DNA of 64,000 nt, taken from the NCBI GenBank assembly GCA_011009095.1, contig VTPC01090569.1, positions 50,645-114,644 of the forward strand. Reading direction: 5' to 3'. Shown here one piece after another: positions 1 to 9,357 of the stretch. This DNA is from Ignelater luminosus (Eukaryota > Arthropoda > Insecta > Coleoptera > Elateridae). Position 1 is the stretch's first letter, and the number at the start of each line of letters is the position of its first letter. Made by a program: the position numbers and the translations under genes. Under the pieces are notes generated by a model, which saw only the letters and a program-made list of their open reading frames with translations, was not told the DNA's origin and searched no databases.

Positions 1-724
1 TACGCTCTGTAAACCTATATTTAGAAAGTACAAAGGGCTTTTGTAGCACAGTAAAATGCAAGTGGGAAGTATGCTTGAAATATTGCAAGTAGCTACTTTA
101 CATATGGGCGTTTGTTACATAACTTTCGACGACCCCCATTTGCCTAATGGCTGTTCTCGTGTTGACTCTGGCTGATTTTCATTAACTCTAGAGTCTTAAA
201 AAGATATTTCTAGTATTTATTTGTTACACATTTGAATGGATTTTATACTTTTTTTATTATTTATATTTTTGTATCGATTAAAAAAGTAATTAAAGAAAGT
301 ATATTGAAGCCAATATCGATACAAAGAAGGCGTTTTATATTCGTAATTATTTTTTCAACTCCTGCTGACTTATACTTACTTTTTGGTACTTTTCGAGGTT
401 ATTAATTACTCATTCAAGCTTAAGTAGTATGTCCCTGATTGATTCTAAATGTAGCTAGAGAACTGTCGATTTGCATTTTTTTTATATTTTATTCTAAATA
501 ATTTTCTCAAAGTGATATAAATAAGAAACAAGAAAAAACAAAGCCTCTATAGAGGAAAGACGTCGCAACATAAGAACAAAGATAAAAATGCTTTCAAAAA
601 GATTTTTTGCCACTGTATGTAGTAGTACTTAGAATTAGTAGTAAAACTGGTGCTGTTTTATTTATTTCAATTAATCAGTTGGTATCTGTAAATTTACAAT
701 TTGAATTTGCACTGATCAATTTCA
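1..724. other. AT-rich non-coding flank
   Basis: AT-rich DNA with short homopolymer runs. I see no coding signal, tRNA or paired terminal repeat here. The right edge meets the 3' end of the minus-strand LINE that follows. Confidence 0.6.
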
Positions 725-2720
725 AATTTTCAATTAATCTTAAAGAGTTGGCAAAAGGTTCGCCAGGCCGGTCTGTCCTGAGCCAGCTAAACTGCTCTCT
801 CCCAAGTGCTTCCTCTCATTGTAAGCGAGGACCGACCTCTGGGTCTCTTTCCCTCAACCTTCGCCTCTGGTGCCTGTTTGGGGTATCTCGAATGGCCCAT
901 TTTATTGAGATGGCCAAACCATCTCAACTGCGCGGCCTTTACCCGATTCACTAAAGGTTCAAGTGTGAAAGCTACTCTAATGGTAGAGTTCCTCACACGA
1001 TCCCTCTTAGCTTTTCTAGCTACACACCTCAAGTACCTCATTTCTGCAGCTTGGAAATTTTTTTTTTGTTTTAGCGGTCAGGATCCAACTGTCGCTGCCG
1101 TATGGATACGTAAGTGAATCGGTACATAGCTAGATTTGTACTCTCAGTGACCTCTTTTCTTGAGGAATTTGTCCCTTACTGCGTGCTTCATTCTTCCAGC
1201 TCATTCCTCAATTTTCCATCTTCTGCTACCTACACCTCCAGCTACCTGCTCTAGGGTTCCGCCGTGGATTAGAATGCGATGGATCTTTCGCTTCCTGGAG
1301 ATTAGCATGGTCTTTGTTTTATCAAAACTAATTTTTAGTTCCATTGCCGCCAGGACCATGGTTAGAAGACAAAGGGCATTTATTATCACTGGATTTAATC
1401 TCCAATTTTTCAAGCTTGAATTTTTTAAAGCCTCTACACGTTTTAAGGGCATAGTCCATCACTACCGCAAAGAGAAGCGGACAAAGGATGTCACCCTGCA
1501 TTCATGGTGAAATGTGGAGATGAAAAATGATAAGTCCTTACCTCATTCCTGCGCAATTTATAGAAATTTTTAATTCTTCTAATTAGATCTGCTGGGGCCT
1601 TGTAGTTTTATAGAGCTTCCCACATGGTTCGCCATAGCACCCAGTTGAAGGCTTTCTGTACGTCAATAACTTCTTTTCCGTATTCAATAGTTTTCTCTAC
1701 CACTTATCAAACTACAAAGATAGCATCTCGCATATCGCGATTTGATCGGAAACCACACTGAACTTCTTCTAGCTTATGTTCTACTGTACCTTTCAAATAT
1801 TCTACCATACAGTTTACTAGGTACACTTAACAGCAAAATACCTCTGTGGTTGTTGTACTCTCTATTATTATTCTTTTTTAAAGCGGAACTATAATGACTA
1901 GTTTCCAGTCTTTTGGGATGGTGCACTTTTCCCAGGTCAACACAAAAATTTCTTTCCAACATCACTCATGTATCTCAACATCTCAGGTGCCACATCGTCG
2001 TGGCCAGCTGCCTTACGGAGCTTAACTTTAGTTAATGTTTACTGCAGCTCGAAAATTGTTGGTATGGCTTCCCTTGGTTGGTGTGAATCACCTCTTAGAT
2101 GGGATGATGAGTTCATCGACAGTATCAATGTTAGCCACCTTTTCTACATTCGTGTCATTATTATTTCTTTCTTTGGTTTCGTATTCTTCCTTGGTTTAGC
2201 TGTAATTGCTTGGAGTACAACTCTAGTGAGCAGCACTAGATTGTGGTCACTTTCCTTCTTTATCCGAGCATCTCTAACATAATCACATAATCTATGACAG
2301 ATTGTTCGTTTCATGCTATCTGTGAATGTACTTAATAGGAAATTTGATGCCCTGGATAACTAGATAACTAGATCGTTGACTAAACAAAACTGTAGTAGAT
2401 GTTCCCCTTATAATTCCAGTACATCTGTATATCCAGTAGTATCACATCCTACCCTAGTAGTGGTGACTGTTAAAATCCTTTCAGATACTAATATCGAATT
2501 CTTTATCATCCCCAGACAGTCTTTATTCACTAGGCAGGCAACTCCTGCTTAGGCTCTTTTGTTGTGTCCTCCAGAGTGAATCAGAATCGAGTTGTTATGG
2601 ATCTTTTCGCATCCCTGTTCTTTCTTCTTTTCCACCAGTTCGATTTTTTCCATTCAGTCGTCTAACACTCGATGTAGCGAACTTGAAAGTTTCATGTCTA
2701 CGACAATTCGCTCTCCTTTT
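725..2720 (-). pseudogene. Degenerate non-LTR retrotransposon (endonuclease-reverse transcriptase), RTE/jockey-like
   Basis: Read on the minus strand, conserved blocks of a LINE polyprotein occur in the correct order but in changing frames. First comes an AP-endonuclease N-terminal part (about 2430-2660; ILIHSGGHNKRA, AGVACLVNKD, VSERIL). Then come endonuclease end motifs (about 2210-2310; SVIDYVI, SDHNLVL) and the start of the RT domain (about 1970-2030; KAAGHDDVAPEMLRYM). RT block NNHRGILLLSV is near 1850, motif A (VIDVQKAFNWV) near 1640-1680, and motif B (QGDILCPLLFAVVMDYALK) near 1445-1500. After that come KISFDKTKTM (about 1300-1330) and the C-terminal domain (787-1100) with AAQLRWFGHLNKM and EGKRPRGR. 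A stop at 787-789 interrupts this end and homology continues as LAQDRPAWR. Motif C (xADD) is not visible between motif B and KISFDKTKTM, so that part is deleted or unrecognisable. Many stops and frameshifts make it non-functional. The clade call rests on motif style only. Confidence 0.85.
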
Positions 2721-3199
2721 TTATTTAAAGATGATGATAATTGCTCCTTATACGTAATATTTCTAACGTAATAAATAAGGAGTATGATTTTTGGTCTTTT
2801 TGTTGAAAACTTTCATGAAAAAATCTGAAGGTAAGTGTTGGAAACAAGGCGAAGAATTCAATATTTATCTTCATTAGAAGCTTCTGGAATTGGATAACTT
2901 AGACATAATTAATTATATTATCTATAGTTTTGATAATTCTATTGTTTAGTCACAAGCGCATTTGAAGGATTTCACTGAGTTAGAATTGTTTGGGATCATG
3001 TTGAATATCGCAGCGAAAGGAGAAATGTTAACTGCGGATTTTTGCGTTGTACACGGAATATCTACAGTTTAAATTAGTGTCTACTTTTCCTATATAGTGT
3101 TTCAGAAATGTTCATCGCCCGTTTCTGAAAAAATACATTTGCCCAAAACAGGTGGTCACATTGGTATTGAATGTTCTCGTTCTAAACGGCAAGAAGGTT

Positions 3200-3920
3200 T
3201 ATGTATCATCCAGTTTTTTGCTTTAGTAAACAAACTGAAATTCTTTAAAACTGGCTTTGTCAAAAAAAGATAGTAGATGAATTTTGTTTTGGCAAAATTG
3301 CGCTTCTGAGCTAGAACATCGCATGCAATATGTTCATGCATTAAGTCTTTGTCAGAACACTTTTGTCTTAGAAGGAAACATTTTGAACGAAATTTAGACA
3401 GAATCAAGACATGGATGTATCTAAGATTGGAGGAAAAACTAACAAAAAAAATAATACGTGTTTATGATCATTACTGCCTTTACAAAGTTTGCAAAACTGC
3501 CATTGTAAAAGAAGTTGTTGCTCTTTTAAATAGCTATTTTACGATGTATAGTATACCTCGTAGAATGATTGCTGATTGTGGCAATTATTATTTTACAGTG
3601 TATTTGCAAACTTTGAACATTTTTTAGAAGAAGGTCATTCTAATGTTGTCTAAGATCGTAGATGATCAGCTCAAGAATTTACAATGGGACCAGGTGGTGA
3701 ATAAAAAATGATTACCAAAATTTATGTTTTCAAAAAGATTTTTCCAAATGATCGTTACGTTGTCACAGACATTGAGGGATTTCAGATGAGCCAAATCTCC
3801 TTCGAAGAAATATTTGATTTCACAAATATGAAAATGTGGACGAGGCCATCAATGATGATGTCGAAGATTCTGGCTGTAGTAGATTTTTCGAATAGAAACC
3901 CTTTTTGATGAGATGTACCG
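3200..3920 (+). pseudogene. Ty3/gypsy-type pol remnant: RNase H end, integrase core and C-terminus
   Basis: Three blocks in the order expected for an LTR-retrotransposon or insect endogenous-retrovirus pol gene. Around 3240-3345 the plus strand carries the end of the RNase H/connection region (SELEHRMQYVHALS, followed by frame changes). An open stretch at 3349-3627 holds integrase-core similarity, with a first Asp context VYDHY and a second in IPRRMIADCG. The part that should carry the third acidic catalytic residue is missing or scrambled between about 3628 and 3707. At 3708-3908 an open stretch resembles the integrase C-terminal tail (PNDRYVVTDIEGFQ). No LTRs, primer-binding site, gag or env were seen. 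It is a short dead fragment, described only. Confidence 0.7.
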
Positions 3921-6129
3921 GTAATTTGGAAGCAAACAATTTATGTTTATGAAACATATGTTTTTGTACTGACATATTATTGCAAAAGATAAATTATAAA
4001 GCACCTTATTTTATTTAACTAATTTAACAAATAAAAGAACATGTTCATTATATTGTACTTCGAGATTGTCATTCAATCATTTTATAAGACTATCAACACG
4101 TGTGTAAAGTACCTCTTTCAATTTATTGCAGACATTTCGCACGAATGTGATAAAAATTGGATTTTAAAGAGAACATAAAAGACAACTGATGGAGAATGAA
4201 TAGGTGAATAGCTAGTAATCCTGATTTGCATGCACGATACATGAATAATGTCAACCAAAGTTATCCCATTACAATAGTTCCTAGGTGTTACAGAACGTGG
4301 CCATTGTAAAATATCTTTTGCAGTTAAGGAGTGCAAGGATTATAGATGTATGAATGTCTTGGAATTGTAATGACTTCAGTAAGTTCTGGTTTCATACTAT
4401 ATCGAGTTTCTGAAACAAAATTTAGTAAAGTGTAATTAATTCCCCACCTTTTTTAAATGCAAAAAACTTGCGGTCATCCGGAACCGGAGGTCCTTAAAAT
4501 GAGAATGGGGTACAGCTCCATTCGCAATGTATATTTTAAAGGCGCAAATTAAAACAAACCGGAAATTGGTGTGATATTGAGCGAATACCGTTACTCGTAT
4601 AAAATGCATGATTGATTCTTCAGCAGGACATGCACGGCCGGAAATTGCAATTTTAATAACAAATTAAACGTGCGGCTTGAATTTAGAGGGCTCTCGCAGC
4701 ATAAACATTCGCTTAAGGGGTTTTGTGGATTTGTGAATTGTAGAAGCTGGATAAATTTGAAAAGAAGCCATAAATACGAAATATGTCAGTAGCAATCTTT
4801 AATGCAACACGCACTATGTTGAATGTTTTGCTTACCCCATAAGCGAAGCAAATAAACCTTTTAAGTAATTCTTAAGAAAAGCCACGCTTTCCGCTTTCTA
4901 AATTATATTCATATTCGTATATGTTGTAAAATCGCTTTGCATTTATTATGCTAGCTGTTCAAATACTTAGAGAGTTCACGGTTTATGAGATTATTAAACT
5001 AAAACATCACACAGCTAATCACAGAAAGTAAAAACAAACGAAATGTTAAACTGAAATTTGATAATTCCACATAAATAGCCTGATTTACTTGAGATGTTTC
5101 ATTTTTATTTTATTTTATTATTATTTTATTTACCACAATACAACATTAAGTTAATTAATTTCTCAACTTGTATAATTTGGTAAGCAAAAAATGTTTTTCG
5201 TAAGATGCATCGTTACGAGTAAAATTCGAAATCATTCAAACTCAACGTTTCTATGGGAACATCTTGTAATTTCTTATGCCTTATTAGAAACAACGCCGAA
5301 TATTTAATAAAATGTTTTATGGGACAAGCAACTTTAAAACTGTAAAAATAATCAATTCTACCCTGAAATCTAAATGTAATCTAAAGTTCTTATGGAATAC
5401 GTCATTCTCGAGTACTAGTTACATTTTACAAAACCTAATATACAAACGTATATAGTTCTAATACCTAATGCGTAACAATGCATAAACTCCTACGCATATA
5501 ATGTTCATATTTGGCTCAACTTCCGTGCATACAAATTCAAGCTTTAACGTAAATATCGGGTTAATTAGGAGTCGGAAATAGATACGTATGTTTGATAGAA
5601 ACATCGTAATCACATAATACAGTTGATCAAATTACCGTTAAAACTGATTACAAGGATTGCACATCCTACTGGCATGATAAATCCCCGCTTATGAAGTGCT
5701 AAATTTGCATGTAAGCGGTAAATGAAATTAAGGGACCAAATTTAATCTTAAACATGCTTGAAGATCAGATTTATTAAAATTTTTTAAGGCTAAGAAATAA
5801 AGTAACATTACTAATAAAAAATTATAACTTGAATTTCTTGACCACTGTGTATAATCAAAGCATCTAGTTAACACTTCAATATTTATTTCTAAAGAAATAT
5901 AATCAAGGTTTCCTTTTGTGAAAGTGAAACAGAGATAAACACTTTTCTTATTAATGCCAAGACAGTTCGGAGAATCAGAGGAAACTTTATAACAAACAAC
6001 TAACAACGCTAAAACGGTTAAATTTAAGACCCTTATAATTTACATTGTTATAAGAGCAATGCAACAGAAGTAAGAAGATATCCAAATTTACATATAAGGG
6101 ATTTTATTAGAAGAGAATAAAGAACTATA
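3921..6129. other. AT-rich non-coding interval
   Basis: No credible gene. A T/A-rich microsatellite-like tract lies near 5101-5135. The stretch at about 5200-5370 resembles part of 54,814-54,925 and is listed as a dispersed repeat. An 84-codon-scale open frame near 5728-6006 (minus) has no recognisable motif and a composition typical of chance. Confidence 0.5.
5205..5370. repeat. Dispersed repeat, copy 1 (CGTAAGATGCATCGTT family)
   Basis: TCGTAAGATGCATCGTT and the following bases (about 5205-5250), plus a later CTACCCTGAAAT block (about 5359), recur in the same order and orientation near 54,814-54,925. The intervening sequence is poorly conserved. Likely a decayed TE end; the family is unknown. 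Confidence 0.4.
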
Positions 6130-6464
6130 CAGGATGTCCCAACGGTCTGTATACAACAATCATGGAATTGTTGTTTTAACTAATACTAGACTTCTAGAAG
6201 TTTGTTAGGCATGTAAAGGCCATCCACGTAAACTGTAAACATTTTGCAAACTGTATTAGATTTAGTTGCATATAAAGGATTTATGTCTGAAATCTCAATA
6301 ATCATTTCTAAAAATTAAAAATTTAATTTTTCCTTACCGAAGTTTGTTAATTATACCAGGCAACGCATTAAATCTTACAACGTTTTACAAGAAAAAATTA
6401 AGTAACGCCCAATCTGTTATACTATCGAATCAGCAATAAATGAAAATCAACAGAAAATCATATA

Positions 6465-8340
6465 CAGGGTGAGTTTTTTCCGATGTTTAGTATGAGGATC
6501 TCGGAAACCAGCGGAGATAGAGAGACGATTAAATGGGGAAAGAATTGCAGTTTTACGAGCTTAACTTAATGAGTTTTTTGTTTTTTAGAAAAAATGCATG
6601 GCTAACTAGATATCTCGCAAAAATAGTTTTTTTGTTGTTTTGTTCTGTGTCTATAGCTCTGTTATTATTGACGTTAGAACAAATGTATAAAGAAAGAAGT
6701 TGTAGGTAATTGTGTGCTGAATAATACAGTCTAACCTAATTTTTTATTTAAGCTATAGTTTTTGAGTTATGACACAAGCTTTTGTTTTTCCTAATGAACA
6801 CCATAGTCGGCCATGACATTATAAAAAAGGCCTTTTTTCAACAATTCTAACGATATGGTATACCTCTTAACATAGTTAATTTTATAAATAAACAAATTAT
6901 GGCTTTTTTTTTCTTTTTCATTTTCAAACTATTCAAGTAGTACGCTATGGAAACAATTGATAGATGCGCGCATCTCGTCTAATAATAAAATTTAAGTTAG
7001 TTATTAAAATTTTCTTTTAATTTCGAAATTATAAACATAATTATTTTGGTGTGAAATGTTTATTCCGATGAAGTTACAATTTTAAATAAAAATATTTCTG
7101 AGAAACTAATAAACAAAGAATGACAAATGATAAATTAAGAAACAATAAAAGAAATTAGGATATAAATAAAGTAGTACCAAAACAACGTAACTGAAGTAAG
7201 TAAAGTATTTAAGATAAGGGAACAAAGCAGATTTAGATAAAAATAGGTACTTCACTCATAGGTGTAACTAAAAACTAAAAATGCTGTTAACATAGTATGC
7301 TATGGAAACAATTAACAGATGCAAACGACAATTACCTATTGACAGGTGCAAATCATTTAGTTTCTAATTAATGTTGATTTTGGTCTCGTAAATTATCAGT
7401 TTAAATTTTTCTAATCAAGAAAAGCGTGATATGATTCAGTGTTACATTTAGTGTCTTGAAAATCAAAAGATAGGGTATATCAGAAGTCGTACGACACAGT
7501 AGATGACCTTAGAGAAGCTGTACTTGAAGTTTTTGCTAATATTGATGTACGTTCTGTTAGAAAAGCAACAAATTCTGTTTTAAAAAGGTGTAACTTGTGC
7601 ATTAATCATAATGTTGGACCTTTTGAACATGTTTAGTCTTAAATACTTTACTTACTTTAATTGTGTTGTTTTGGTACTGCTTTATATTCTAATATCCTTT
7701 ATTGTTTCTTAATTTATCGTTTGTCATTCTGTTTACTGGTTTCTCAAAAATTATTTTTATTTAAAATAATTATGTTTATAATTTCGAAATTAAAATAAAA
7801 ATTTTAATAACTAACATGAATTTTATTATTAGACGAGATGCGCGCATCTATCAATTGTTTCCATAGCGTACTACTTGAACAGTTCGAAAATGAAAAGAAA
7901 AACAGGGCCATAATTAATTTATTTATAAAAATAACTATGTCAAGGGATATATCGTTAGAATCATTGAAAAAAGGCCTTTTTTATAAAGTCATAGCCGACT
8001 ATGGTTTTCATTAGAAAAAACACAAGCTTGTGTCATAACTCAAAAATTACAGCTGAAATAAAAACTTCGGTTAGACTGTATCATTAAGCACATAATTACC
8101 TAAAACTTTTTCTTCTACACATTTTTTCTAAAGTCAATATTAACAGAGCTATGGGTACCAAACGAAATAACAAAAAAACTATTTTTGCGAGATATCTAGT
8201 TAGCCATGCAATTTTTTCAAAAAACAAAAAGCTCATTAAATTAAGCTCGTAAAACTGCAATTCTTTTCCCGATTAATCGTCTCTCTATCTCCGCTAGTTT
8301 CCGACATCCCCATACTAAACATAAAAAAAACCTCACCCTG
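6465..8340. mobile_element. Foldback (long inverted-repeat) DNA transposon no. 1
   Basis: The element begins CAGGGTGAG and ends CTCACCCTG, flanked by TATA on both sides (6461-6464 and 8341-8344). The flanks fit a TA or 4-bp TATA target duplication. Left arm about 6465-7217 and right arm about 7637-8340 are reverse complements over roughly 700 bp. They are clearly similar, with scattered substitutions and small indels; the block around GATGCGCGCATC is the best conserved. The loop of about 420 bp retains the C-terminal end of a DDE transposase. The right arm begins just after that frame's stop codon, so the left arm looks like an inverted duplicate of the transposon's own 3' non-coding end. Non-autonomous today. 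Confidence 0.85.
7460..7636 (+). pseudogene. C-terminal fragment of a Tc1/mariner-superfamily-like DDE transposase in foldback loop
   Basis: A 58-codon open frame runs from just after an in-frame stop at 7457-7459 to a TAG at 7634-7636. Its features are YDTVDDLREAVLEVFANID, then VRKATNSVLKRCNLCI and a terminal GPFEHV. That layout (a T-x-x-[DE]-L-[RK] helix, an arginine/cysteine-rich helix and a final G-x-FEH) is how many insect transposases of the HTH plus DDE_3 type end. The catalytic domain is absent. The fragment lies wholly in the loop of the foldback and its stop abuts the right arm. The family call is by motif pattern only. Confidence 0.55.
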
Positions 8341-8591
8341 TATATCCAGCTATTCATCAATAGAAATTTAGGCTACATATGCCACGCTCTTGGGAAAGAC
8401 TCTGTGGTGTCAAAGATCGTTTCAGTAGCACGTAGAACTAACATAATGAACAACATTATGCTCCATTACAGAAGTTCGAAACATCCTGTATGTTACTTTT
8501 TCATGGAATATTGTGCATAGTTAAAAATAATTTTAGAAAGTACAGGTGTGCAACTTTCCTTAGTTAGTAATTTTAATCCACTCATTGTATA

Positions 8592-9357
8592 CAATGTGTC
8601 CAAGATAAGAATGCACAGCATGGGGATCTTGGAAACGGTAAGAGATACAGGATCGGTTAAATGGGATGAAAGTTGACTATTTATAGGACCTTCTTGCTAG
8701 CGTTTGCAAAATCTAGATATCTTGGATAGTTTGTGAGATATTAAAATAAAAGTAGATTTCTCGATTTTCGTTTTTATTTTTTATTTTTTCTTTAATTTAT
8801 TTGAAGAGATATTGGAAAACTAAAACCACTTTCCATTGTCACTTTTTGTGCTCTATTAAAATACGCTAACAAAATCTCTGTACAACGTTTCGGTTTCGAG
8901 TAACCATCATTAACCTCATTTTTTTAAATAGGCGGAAAAACCACTGAAAATTCTAATTATGTAAACATTATAGGGTTATTTTGATTTTTTATGCTATACA
9001 TTAATGCATTCTGCACTACCCTGGCCTGCACGATTACCTGAACTAACACTCTGGGGTTATATCAAGAATCATGTGCTTAACCAAAATTTTAAAGATAAAC
9101 AGCAATTATTGCAGATAGTCACAGCAGCATTCAACATAAAAAATTATCTCTTCAAATAAATGAAAGAAAAAATAAAAACGAAAATTGAGAAATCTACTTT
9201 TTTTTAAATAACTCAGAAACTATCCAAGATATTTAAATTTTGCAAATGCCAACAAAAAGGTCCTATAAATAGTCAATTTTTATCCCAGTTTACCGATCCT
9301 GTATCTCTTACCGTTTCTAAGATTCCCATGGTGTGCATTCTTATCTTGGACACACTG
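8592..9357. mobile_element. Foldback (inverted-repeat) DNA transposon no. 2
   Basis: The ends are CAATGTGTCCAAG and CTTGGACACACTG, each flanked by TATA (8588-8591 and 9358-9361). Left arm about 8592-8810 and right arm about 9145-9357 are reverse complements over about 215 bp. The subterminal motif GGGGATCTTGGAAAC, followed by a GGTTAAATGGG-like block, also occurs near the end of foldback no. 1 (GAGGATCTCGGAAAC, ATTAAATGGGG). The two are therefore related. The loop of about 330 bp carries a transposase fragment whose stop codon falls 12 bp into the right arm. Confidence 0.85.
9004..9159 (+). pseudogene. DDE transposase fragment (WPAR..ELT..LWGYIK block) in foldback no. 2
   Basis: An open frame of about 51 codons ends in TAA at 9157-9159. 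It includes WPARLPELT directly followed by LWGYIKNHVL, then KDKQQLLQIVTAAFN. In DDE_3-type insect transposases a block containing the last acidic residue normally separates the first two motifs. Here about five residues appear to be missing, so the catalytic site is broken. The frame ends earlier than a full transposase would; the downstream part matching the FEH tail of foldback no. 1 is absent. The left arm mirrors the last codons in inverted orientation. Confidence 0.6.

Larger units (their letters stand above)
6130..8488. mobile_element. Possible outer DNA transposon hosting the first foldback
   Basis: A left end TATA-CAGGATGTcc at 6130 and a right end acATCCTG-TATG ending at 8488 form a possible inverted pair of about 10 bp. 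The first foldback (6465-8340) would be nested inside. The sequence outside the foldback (6140-6460 and 8345-8480) shows no coding motif. The short match could be chance, so treat as tentative. Confidence 0.3.

Noticed and set aside
607-2282. Plus-strand open frames in the first 2.3 kb
   Set aside because: Antisense shadows of the minus-strand LINE, whose conserved motifs are on the other strand.
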